From Sarcocystis neurona (Eukaryota; Apicomplexa; Conoidasida; Eucoccidiorida; Sarcocystidae): a stretch of 64,000 bases of DNA. A program made the translations under genes and the position numbers. The stretch covers positions 1,763,890-1,827,889 of the forward strand of contig KL647288.1 in the NCBI GenBank assembly GCA_000727475.1, read 5' to 3'. Position 1 is the first letter of the stretch. The number at the start of each line of letters is the position of its first letter. The notes beneath the pieces were generated by a model, which was not told where the DNA came from, searched no databases, and was given only the letters and a program-made list of their open reading frames with translations. Positions 12,601 to 20,644 of the stretch are shown piece after piece.

Positions 12601-15600
12601 CTGTATTTTCTGTACTCCTCATATAAACCCATCAGTTCTTAAATCAACATACACATATATATATAGCCACATACATACATGCATACATACATATATATAT
12701 ATATATATAGATATGTGTACATATACGTGTACTTAGCCCCACATATATATATATATATGTATCGCCACATAAATATACGCAGATATACATATATATATAA
12801 ACATATATACAAATATACGTATGCATAGCCTCGCAGAGATGTATACCCACATATATATGTATACACATGTATATAGACATAGCCACATACGTATGTGAGG
12901 ACAGATATTCTCTCTGTGAATGTATATAGGGCGCGGAAGGAGACGCATGACGTACATCCCCTAGACCTCTATCCTGGTGCAGATCTACACGCGCAATTAC
13001 ATATATAAGTGGAGACATACGATTGACCAGATATGTGTGTGCTCTTCCACATATGTATAAATATAGATATATATACATCTACACATAGACAGATATACCA
13101 AGATAGCTAGAGATACACGAATACCAAGGCGTTATCTCTTCCACGTATGTATGAATATATATATACATCTACACTTGGGTATACACACAAAGGCATTCTC
13201 TTTTCAAGATATGTATACATATATATAGAGAGAGATAGGTAGATATATAGATAGATATACCTGGACAGATATATATATATGTAGATATGGATGGACAAAT
13301 AGATATAGGAATAGGTAGACAGAAAGATTACTGCGACCGCACTTAGAGAGAGACAGGCAAAAAAAACTAAGACATACAGGCATATGCATACACATTTATA
13401 TATATATATACACATATATATATATATACATAAACAGGTAGAGAGTGATAGGTAGATGTAAGAATATATGATCTCTGTGTATGTATGTTTCCGTATTAAT
13501 ATACGTATCGGAATACGTGTGTGTGCAACTCCGTCCATTTTTCTTTGCTGTATCAACACATATGAGCCAGGGGGCATAGACGGACTTCTTCTTCACATTT
13601 ACATCTATCTAAGCATAAGTGTAGACACAAGTACACACACATATCTCCTGTACACATACGTATTTTTCCACGCAAAGAGAAGAAAGGACGGTGGGCAGGG
13701 CGGTCAGAGACGTCCACCCCTTCTGGGCGTATTTATATTTTTTCGAAAGAGAGAGAGGCACTTTTCTACGGAAGTGCAGCACGAAGGGCTTGTCCGTATA
13801 TGTGGGCAGGAAGTGAGCGAAGGGCGGGCAGTTGCTGGGCCTCGAGAGGTGTGTGTCTGTCTGCAGGCGGCTAGGCAAGGCCAGCAAGGCCGAAAAGCAG
13901 TAGGAACTCTCACCAACAGCAAGAAGATGAAGCAGCGCTGCCACAACAAGAGCCCCGTGGGTGGCGAGGGCAGCAGCAGAGGCGAGCGGCAGCAGCAGCA
14001 GAAATCTGCTCGGCGTTTCTCGGAGCAGCAGAGCGGCAGCGGTGAGGAGCGAAGTGGACAGGTGCAGCTCCTTGCGAAAAATCAGCACCGTTACTGCGAC
14101 GACCGCTGCCGCCAGGCCGCAGCAACACGCCAGGGCGAGGCTCCCGAGCCTCGTGATGCCCGTCGACAACAAAACTGCAGGCGTGCTGCCTTCTTCAAGA
14201 GACAGAAGTTCCGCAACATGACCGCCAGCAGCCGGCGACGGGAAAAGGGGAGAAGGAGGAAGAGGAGGAGGAGGAGAAGCAGCAGCAGCTGCTGCTGCAG
14301 AGGACGCTCGTGCGCCGTCTGTGAGAAGTGGAAAAGGATGAGCAGGAGGAGACGAAACAGATGCACCGGAGGCCACGAAAGACGGGGAAGGAAAGGAATT
14401 CAACGAAGACGAAAAAGAAGAAGAGGATGGGGAAGACGTGAGTGCAGAGGGAGAAGCGAAGGACAACGACGTGGGCGTTGCAGCGAGCGGTGAGGAGGAC
14501 GCCAGGTCGGGGGGCAGCCCAAAAGACGCAGAAGGAGGAAGAAATGGAGAAGGAAGAAATCCTGTGTGACCCGAATAAAAACTGTAGGCAGAGAGAAGCA
14601 GCAGTGCCTCAACAGCAACGACGACTGCCGCTATCATCCATGGGGCAGCCTTCTGCAGCAGCCACAAAAAAATGTAGCCGCAGACGAGTGCCGCAGCCGG
14701 AGCCACCAGCAACTGCAACAGCAGCAACACACCCACCCACACAAGCACACATGTATACACGTACACATACGTATGCGCGTATATACACAAGCAAGGATAG
14801 TTACGTAATATAGAGACATACGTATACATATATACACATATAGATGTATTTACATACATATACATATACATGCTTATACGTAGACGTACGTACCCATGTA
14901 AATATGTCCACATATACACACATATAAATTTATAGATACATCCACATAAAGATAGATATTCATATACACATATATCCTTATATGTGTACATATTTACACA
15001 GATATACATACATACGCATATACATGCATATACATATACATTCGCATACACATATAAGTACACACACAGATACATACATATATACATGTATATATACATA
15101 CACTCTCGCCTATATTCTTATCTCAGGTGCTCTACATTCATCAGATCGCGCACAACTCAGAGGAGACTACTGTTTGGGGAAATCAATAATGTGTTCGTGC
15201 AAGCCAGTTCTTGCCCTATATATATATGTATATATGTGCTCCTGGAGAGAGAGAGAGATGGACATAGAGATGAACAAGCGCTATATTATTATGGATGAAT
15301 GTCTCTATATTACGCAACTATCCTTGCAAGTGTATATAGGTGCACACGTACGGAAAGGAAAGGTAGTTGCAAGAAGGGCGAATATAAATCAGAGTCAACA
15401 GCAGCAAGTTAAGGGCGAAAGGACGAGGACACTCTTCACCTACCAACGGCCATGTTACATGCAGATCAGCGAGCCAGCGGACCCAGGAGGAAAGTAGTCC
15501 GTGGTCTCTTGCTTTTCCGTCGGCGTCGACAAAGAGACAAAAACTTCGGAGTAAAAGCGCGGTGCCGCGGCCGCCATACCAGCTGCAAAGTCCTGCTGCT

Positions 15601-18600
15601 TCCGCGTCTGCCGGGCAGTCTCCTGCAGGTCTTCTTGCAGCGAAGAACTGCGGGCACCGCTTCGTACAGACCTGTGCAACCCGCAGACAAACCCACGCAA
15701 AAAGGCGAGAGACGCGCACGTGCACACACAGACGGAGACACGAGGAAGACGGAGACGAGGCAGGGAGCAGCAGCTCCGCCGCAAGAAAGGCGCGCGAAAT
15801 TGAGACGCACAACGGGACGCACCGGATGTGTGGGGGGCGTTCAGGGAAGAAGAGGCGGGGTGAAGGTGAGACGGAGCCAGAAGGGGAAAGGAAGGCGAAA
15901 CGACGTGCGAGAGGAAGACGAAGCAGCACCAAGCAGGAAACAGCAGAGGGCAGCACAAAAGAAAGTACGGAAACGAAAGGGTGGCCCAAGAGGAGCAGCA
16001 ACTGCGGGGGGGAGAACACGCAAAGACGAGGAAAAGAGAAGACCTGGGAAACGAGGAAGACAACACACGCGCGAGACGGGAAAGGAAGGAAATCAGGAAG
16101 AAAAGGGGACGAGAAGAGAGGAGAGGAAGGGAGAGAAAAACAGAAAAGGAAGGAAATCCACGAAAGCGGCGAGAGAGCACAGGAGGGGAGAAAAAGACGG
16201 GGAAAAAGCACCGCAGCAAACGAAGACGACGACGGAAAGCGGAAGAGAACAGCAGAGCAGCTAGTCGTTCGACATATCGACGGGTGAAGAACTCGGGAAG
16301 AAAACTGCGGCAGGAGGGGAGGAGCAATTCGACTACGAATATACAAAAGAATGTTTCTCGCAGGCAACGCACACGCATGCAGGCGCGTCCCCTGCAAAAA
16401 CACATATACCGACGCACACACATAAATCTCTCCAAGACTACACATATAAATATATGAACACCTAAACAGATGAGGTGGCACCCATACATACACACACAAA
16501 ATTTTATATATGTATATATACACGTACGTGTATATATATATATGTGTACAAACACTTCATAGATTAATACACATTCACCCTGCCACTCAAACAAATACCC
16601 ACACAAGCATACAATTATACGCATATATGTATACATGGATGTACACATACGTGTACATGTATATACCCACACAAATATATACATATATATACGTATATGT
16701 GCATATATGTATACATGCACACATAAACATATGCTCGCCCTACCGCTCCACGCAAGCACATAAATACATATACATATATATATGTATGTATAGATACCGT
16801 AGCCTTTTCCGTGGTGCGTCAGAGACATATATATACATATATATACACGCGAATATGTATATAAATATATATATATATACTGTAGTCTTTCTGTTAGTAC
16901 GTCACAGAAAAAACACATATACATGAATTATGGGTAGTACCTTCACGCCCGTATCTGCAGCTGCACCTGCGTTTTATCTTAACCTTCTTGTTGTCGAGAA
17001 GGGACGGAGTCACAGACAGAGAGACACCGATATATATGTGTCACGCCTGCAGGCCAGTGATAATTTCTTCTCCCAGCCAGTTGCAGATATCCACATCACC
17101 CTACGAATACGTCTTTTTTTGGCTCTTTATACGCTGCTGCTGCTGCTACTTGCTGTAGACGTGGGAGCCACTCGATTACACAGACACAGAGAGATACACA
17201 TGTGTACAGTGCGTCTGTGCTACATATGTGTGTATGTGATAGACATATATATATAGATATATATATATATATGCAGTGCGTCTGCGCTACATATGTATGT
17301 GTGACAGGCTATGTGCGCAGCGCCACATGTATGTAAGCCAGGAGAGATAGGACGTTGTTGCTACCGGGAGGATGCTGCAGGCAGGTAGTTCCTCCGACAG
17401 CGGAGCTGACGGTTGCTGCTTTGCAGGCCAGTAGAGGAGAGAGAACTCTTCTACGCCAGGGTCGTGACCGCAGACGCGACCCTGCCAGTCTACGCCAGAA
17501 GTCAACCTGGAGAGCGACGACGGGCCGGCAAGAATGTGGAGGAGAAGCGCAGCAGCGACCGCGAGCCAGGTGACGAGCAGCAGCAGCAGAAAGGGAACGT
17601 CTGTGCAGCTTCGCCTGGTGAGAGGCCCGCCGCTGACGTCAAGGCAGCTTCGCTTCAAAAACGGTCGCTCCCACGAGTCGTCGTTAAATTCTGAATCGTC
17701 GGCACTTGTTGTCGAGCCAGCTGAAAATTCTTCTCCATCTGCTTCCTCCTCACTCTTCTCTCTGCCGTCTCCTTCAGGCGGTAGGCCCACAGCAGAAGAA
17801 GACTTGCTTCTCATGTTCCTTCTCTTCCTCCTGCTGCTGCCGGTGCTGCGGCCGCCGCCCGCTGCCTCTGCCGCCGCCGTCCGCTGCCGCCGTCGCTCGC
17901 GCCGCGCAGCCAGCGCCTCCGCCGCTGCGACCGCGTCTCGCCAGCTGGCACTTGTGGCGAACGGCGGCGTCCAGAGACGAGACGACACCGACGCCGGCCC
18001 CGACGACGGCGCCCGGCCCTTCGAGTCTTCGCTCGCTGACGCGTCGCCTTCGCTTCTCCTTTCCCCCTCTGCCTCTCCTCGTCTTCCTCTTCCGGCTGCT
18101 GCTCTACCGGCAGCTTCTCCACAAGCAGGCAAAGACGGCGCAGACATAAAATCCAGGGGGAACAACGCGCTCGTCCCAAGAGGGCGTGCAGCAAAGTCTG
18201 TGCCTCCACCGCCGCCGAAAATGCGGCTCCTCCCACCGCCGCCTCCGTCTCCATGAAACTGGGGCGGCCAGTAGCCTCCTGAACTCACACACATAAACAC
18301 ACATGCAAACCCGAAGTCCTCGATATGCCCACGTGCACATGCAGGACAAACGTCTGACGACCCGTCTTCGTCATCCTGTCATCGAAGCGTTCGTACACCT
18401 ATATGCGCACATAGACACATATTATATACACTAAGAGCACAGGTGAATATATACACATATACGTATATATACACACTTACACTACCAAAGGAGGGAGACA
18501 TATATACGCAAATACAGATACATATATATACGTATATGCAGATGCACGTACACACGTAGAAAATTGAGAGAGAATACATGTATTTCCACGTATGTACATA

Positions 18601-20644
18601 GGTGTACACTTTTACGCCAACAGCATACGTACATATAGATATATGCACACTTTTACAATACGTGCATACGTAGACGTATATATAATCTATGTATATACAT
18701 GTATATATACATACATACATACCTACGTAAGTACAAACATATGTGTATTTATGTACACATTTGCACTACGAGCAGAGGGGGACACATGTACATATATATA
18801 TACGTGTATCTCTGGAGGACGAGCGTGCGTAGACCTTAGCGAGAAATAGGCATGTGGAATTCTGACTGCAGCACAGAAAAAGATGTCCATGTATCACAAA
18901 ACAACTGCGAGTCCCTTTATATATATATATATATACGTAGGTATATATAGGTGTCGTTTCTGAGAACAATGCCCCAGGAAGACGGAAAAAAGAAGAAGGA
19001 GAGGACATGGGCGACAGCAAACGAAAGGGGCTTCTTCTTCACAAGCGAGAGGCCTGCGAGCGAGAGACGCGCCCGCGAACGGACGCGCGTTTGAGGAGCT
19101 CCCCTGTGGAAGCGTCGAAGAACGGAGCGGAACGGCAAGAAGTTTTGGCGTACGTACGAGAACCGCGCACGGCACCGACAGACAACGCACGCCACCGCCA
19201 AAGCCGCAACAAAACTGAGGCTTCTTCCACACACAGGTCTTGTGACTTCAAGAGAAATCGTACTTCTCACAAAAACGTGTTCACGAGATCAAGAGACTGC
19301 TCCACGAAGAATCTGCGGCAGTGTTGCTGCCCAATAGAAGACTCTGAGAACTGACGAGTTTTGCTGCCGTGCCAGGGAGGCTGGGGCTGACGGAAGAAAT
19401 CTCAAGAAGCAGAAACAGAATGAAAGAGCTGCTGGGCGCACACAAGACGCGACAGCCTTTTGCGAAGTGCTGTCGTGTTTGATGAAAAAGACACAGCAGC
19501 GCGAGTTCTGGACATAGTACTTTTCCTTTGGCGGACGTGTGTGTGTCTCACCAGCTTCTTCTGTGAGGTCAGGATTAAGTCCCCCGTCCTCGTCGTTCTC
19601 TGCGGCCATGACGTAGACATCTTCCCCGTCTTCTGCCGCAGCCGCTGCTGCACCCGCGTGTTGCAACGAAAAGAAAGCTTTCCCTACGACTCGGGGGGTC
19701 GCTGCTTGATACTGCAGAGCTCTTCCCTTGCTAAAGTACGGACTCTCACAGTCCTCCTCCCTCCGGTAAGTCGCGTCAAGTAAATTTGTGCGGTACTGGG
19801 TGCTGCCTGAGGCTCCCTGCCGGTTCATCGGGTCCAGCATTTCTGCGTGAAAAGCAGCGTCGTCACTCCTGCGCGTCGCTGCTCGTCTGTCTTCCGCGCT
19901 GTTGCGAACCCCTCCTCTGCTTCCTGCCACGAAATTCCCGCTCAGTTCTGCATACGCGGTTGCTCTTTCTGCTCCCGCACGACTGTTTGCGCTGCCTTCT
20001 CTCGCGCTATACGACGAAGCGCCTCCCGTCGTTCTTCGTCCGCTGCTGGACTCGCTTCGGTAGAGTGTGTTTTCTTCGTCTAGCGCTGCTCTTCTCTGCG
20101 AATCTCTTCTATCTCTACTAGTATTCTCCGCTAATCTGTAGGCACCGGTGCTCTGTCTGTACACGCCCTCCGCGTGAGTCTGAGAGTCAGGTAAAATCTG
20201 GGAAGCCAACGCATCCAGCGGTGCACCTTCTCCTACGTCTGTTGGTGGAGTGTAGCTACTCGCGGATTCCACGCTCCTCACGCTGCTCGCCATGAAGCTC
20301 ACGTCAGGCGGTAGTCTGAGAGAGTGAAGCCCCGCGGCTGCTTCTTCCCACGGATCTTCTCGGTTTAACCAGTGGCCTGGTGGTCCAGTGTGTCTTGCGC
20401 GGCTGGTTTTGCTGCTCTCCACTGCAGGTACGTCAGCGATGCTGCTGCGACTGGTAGCGCTGGGGGAGAAATCGAACGAACCCTCGGACACCTGACGCTG
20501 AGGCGCCCTACTGTCAGGCCCACCAGCTGCTACTACACGTCCTGCCTCATCGGTGCTACTGTACGGCTGACCTTGAGGCCGGAGATTCTCCCCGTGTTCC
20601 TGGCCGCCCACATCCGGGAACAGCAAGTAATTGTTGAACGACAT
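535..20644 (-). CDS. Choline-transporter-like (CTL/SLC44 family) membrane protein, gene span of 10 recognised exons, 3' end unresolved
   Basis: The family transports choline or related amines across plasma or organelle membranes, which would feed phosphatidylcholine synthesis; substrate and location here are inference. Ten exons join with matching phase at all nine junctions to give 1265 codons: 20644-19552, 18278-17365, 15671-15444, 14712-13914, 11106-10900, 9697-9599, 9076-9001, 6120-5980, 2164-2056, 663-535. Family hallmarks appear in the right order: RSCTDV before the first membrane segment, VCTKRCP in the luminal loop, FRKELHLS before the fifth segment, then RYHLGSAAFGGLIL, TAYIFVALLGQPLLLAAR, LLQLFGKF and FFGFAADTLLQ. 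About ten membrane segments are visible. The N-terminal extension before the first segment is about 590 residues, far longer than in most family members. The C-terminal tail after 535 is not recognised and may lie left of the window. Family assignment is firm; individual splice sites are inferred. Confidence 0.87.
661..992. repeat. Interrupted CAG/CTG tract in CTL intron 9
   Basis: Imperfect CAG repeats fill the intron up to the exon 10 acceptor. On the sense (minus) strand this is CTG, and the tract ends in the TTCTTCTGCAG acceptor itself. All frames lack stops over long stretches, which explains the overlapping open frames here. Confidence 0.9.
1340..1990. repeat. (TA)n microsatellites with a thrice-repeated segment
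   Basis: Long TA runs alternate with CATACA-type sequence. A segment starting ACATACAGGAGATACACCA (about 1345) recurs almost unchanged at about 1783 and more loosely at about 1528, so the block grew partly by segmental duplication. Located in CTL intron 9. Confidence 0.85.
2056..2164 (-). CDS. CTL gene exon 9 (membrane segment 9, LLQLFGKF)
   Basis: Acceptor TTTATTCTTTCAG precedes 2164, and the first base completes an Arg codon. RNPVVTAFVWQ and LLQLFGKFSVALFVSW match the family's RNxxRVxVLDxVxxFLLFLGKLLV block. Donor GTAAGT at 2055 is full consensus, phase 0. Confidence 0.87.
2660..3195. repeat. TA/CATA microsatellite block
   Basis: Near-continuous TATATA with ACATA and ACGTA interruptions in CTL intron 8. 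Confidence 0.9.
3225..4085. repeat. Pyrimidine-rich, degenerate tandem segment
   Basis: Plus-strand CT-rich sequence in CTL intron 8. Variants of GTCCACACATA followed by a stretch ending TTTCCTCCTATTCC recur at about 3630-3840. It yields many spurious Ser/Leu/Arg-rich frames. Confidence 0.6.
5980..6120 (-). CDS. CTL gene exon 8 (TAYIFVALLGQPLLLAAR)
   Basis: Acceptor GGTTGCTGCAG precedes 6120 and adds one base to make an Arg codon. The exon encodes NFFASLYTPISRLSS followed by TAYIFVALLGQPLLLAAR, matching the family's FLNRNAYIxxALxGxxFxxAAR block. Donor GTGTGT at 5979, phase 2. The G-rich minisatellite at 6240-6430 lies just upstream in the intron. Confidence 0.88.
6240..6530. repeat. GGGGAGACACGGAGAC minisatellite
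   Basis: About 200 bases of GGGGAGAC and ACACGGAGAC units with at least eight GGGG runs, then GA-rich sequence. It lies about 120 bases upstream (in transcript sense) of the exon 8 acceptor at 6120. On the minus strand all three frames are open across it. Confidence 0.9.
7565..7915. repeat. Four-copy degenerate tandem repeat, about 92-117 bases per unit
   Basis: The core GTAGTACTGCGTTGATGCCC recurs at 7571, 7688, 7792 and 7884 with growing divergence (the last reads GTAGTCCTGTGCGGATGACC). Spacers are TA-rich and contain GATAGATTTT-like sequence. It lies in CTL intron 7. Confidence 0.85.
8520..8975. repeat. TA/CATATG microsatellite block
   Basis: Mixed TATATA, CATATGCATATA and TATGTATATG runs in CTL intron 7, just downstream of exon 7. 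Confidence 0.85.
9001..9076 (-). CDS. CTL gene exon 7 (VQMLKFLLQW)
   Basis: Acceptor TTCAACAG precedes 9076 after a pyrimidine-rich stretch. With exon 6 it reads LILTSVQMLKFLLQWSKRR, matching the family's LILAIVQLIRxILEYxxRK region. Only 76 bases long; donor GTATAT at 9000, phase 2. A different acceptor 6 bases downstream would be in phase 0 and break the frame. Confidence 0.82.
9236..9530. repeat. Interrupted CAG/CTG tract in CTL intron 6
   Basis: Imperfect CAG repeats interrupted by TTG, CGT and CCGC. The tract sits between exon 6 (ends 9599) and exon 7 (starts 9076), so its long open frames are not coding in this model. Confidence 0.9.
9599..9697 (-). CDS. CTL gene exon 6 (RYHLGSAAFGGLIL signature)
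   Basis: Acceptor CGCATGCAG precedes 9697. The exon encodes DRKELLNSKAS and then VVFRYHLGSAAFGGLILT, the most recognisable CTL signature (RYHLGSLAFG in most members). Donor GTACGT at 9598, phase 1. The 99-base exon is followed in the intron by a CTG tract. Confidence 0.92.
10070..10680. repeat. TA microsatellites and a duplicated segment
   Basis: TA runs up to about 10520, then GTATCTTTGTTGCAG at about 10547 and again at about 10625, a partial tandem duplication of about 78 bases. Located in CTL intron 5. Confidence 0.8.
10900..11106 (-). CDS. CTL gene exon 5 (membrane segment 6, SYYASAWYF)
   Basis: Acceptor CTCGCTGCAG precedes 11106, and its two bases complete a Gly codon with exon 4. The exon encodes 69 residues, including a long Leu/Phe membrane segment, LWTAAFFNAV and SYYASAWYFMP. 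The latter matches the conserved xAGAVAxWYFAR region of the family. The donor GTCGGT at 10899 is weak, but the phase fits exon 6 exactly (Asp codon). The intron upstream holds the CAG tract and assembly gap. Confidence 0.83.
11147..11833. repeat. CAG/CTG repeat containing an assembly gap
   Basis: Nearly pure CAACAG/CAG repeats flank 537 undetermined bases (11205-11741). The tract lies in CTL intron 4, about 40 bases upstream of the exon 5 acceptor. Its true length is unknown, and poly-Gln/Leu/Ala frames across it are unsupported. Confidence 0.95.
11205..11741. other. Assembly gap (537 N)
   Basis: Undetermined bases inside the CAG tract; the length is an assembler estimate or placeholder. Confidence 1.
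12140..12250. repeat. GAGACGGAGACGGAGAGG minisatellite
   Basis: Two copies of a roughly 50-base GA-rich unit (GGAGACGGAGACGGAGAGG...GACGCAGGGAGACAG) in CTL intron 4. Related in sequence to the block at 6240-6530. Confidence 0.8.
12480..13450. repeat. TA/CATACA microsatellite block
   Basis: Dense TA runs broken by short unique patches, in CTL intron 4. No coding support. Confidence 0.85.
13914..14712 (-). CDS. CTL gene exon 4 (membrane segments 2-5 with a Ser/Ala/Pro-rich insert)
   Basis: The acceptor is a CTG-rich run ending in TTGCAG before 14712. LLVAPAAALVCGYIFLWLL and the next hydrophobic stretch are segments 2-3. About 120 low-complexity residues (Ser, Pro, Ala; roughly 14570-14205) follow, then segment 4, FRKELHLS and segment 5. 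The FRKELHLS region with ETPSRF matches the family's LRKRIxxAxxLxxEA...PS pattern closely. Donor GTGAGA at 13913, phase 1. Confidence 0.87.
14815..15115. repeat. CATATA/ACATAC microsatellite block
   Basis: ACATATACATAC-type repeats between CTL exons 3 and 4 (intron 3). Confidence 0.8.
15444..15671 (-). CDS. CTL gene exon 3 (luminal loop with VCTKRCP)
   Basis: Acceptor TTGCACAG precedes 15671. The exon is 76 codons, phase 0 at both ends. VCTKRCPQFF matches the conserved VCxxxCP turn of the family's large first loop. LLSSWVRWLADL at its end leads into the second membrane segment, completed by exon 4. Donor GTAGGT at 15443. Another frame across the same bases is also open but lacks family motifs. 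Confidence 0.75.
16450..16925. repeat. TA/CATACA microsatellite block
   Basis: TATATA and CACATA repeats in CTL intron 2. The adjoining 15700-16350 stretch is purine-rich (GA/AAG) and open in several frames without a recognisable motif. Confidence 0.8.
17365..18278 (-). CDS. CTL gene exon 2 (Gly/Arg/Ser-rich linker, RSCTDV motif, first membrane segment)
   Basis: Acceptor GAGTTCAG ends at 18279; exon phase 1/2 matches exon 1 and makes a Gly codon. A Gly-rich and Arg/Glu/Ala-rich linker of about 220 residues leads to TRRSCTDV, the family signature just before the first membrane segment (a long Leu/Val/Ala stretch). VDWQGRVCG follows, the expected start of the luminal loop. The donor is GTAGCA at 17364, in phase 0. 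Confidence 0.85.
18380..18950. repeat. Last TA block before repeat-poor DNA
   Basis: TATA/ACGTA repeats in CTL intron 1, with a final short TA run at about 18917-18936. To the right, microsatellites nearly vanish for more than 22 kb. Confidence 0.8.
19552..20644 (-). CDS. CTL gene exon 1 (N-terminal cytosolic extension)
   Basis: The start is the ATG at 20644-20642 (MSFNNYLLFPDVGG), with G at -3. The exon encodes 364 residues plus one base, rich in Ser, Arg, Ala and Glu, with no domain I recognise and no membrane segment. The donor is GTGAGA at 19551-19546, after codons EEA-G. The frame stays open to 19289, but that tail reads like intron. The exon lies in repeat-poor DNA, unlike the rest of the gene. 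Confidence 0.75.

Noticed and set aside
13468..14493. Plus-strand frame of 341 codons antisense to CTL exon 4
   Set aside because: The opposite strand carries clear transporter segments with family motifs; the plus-strand product is an Arg/Gln-rich shadow.
15562..16287. Arg/Glu/Lys-rich plus-strand frame of 241 codons and its overlapping partners
   Set aside because: Purine-rich simple composition opposite CTL intron 2 and exon 3; two forward frames are open together, and no motif is visible.
17534..18256. Plus-strand Ser/Arg/Pro-rich frame of 240 codons antisense to CTL exon 2
   Set aside because: Shadow of the GC-rich exon on the minus strand, which has the RSCTDV motif and a membrane segment.
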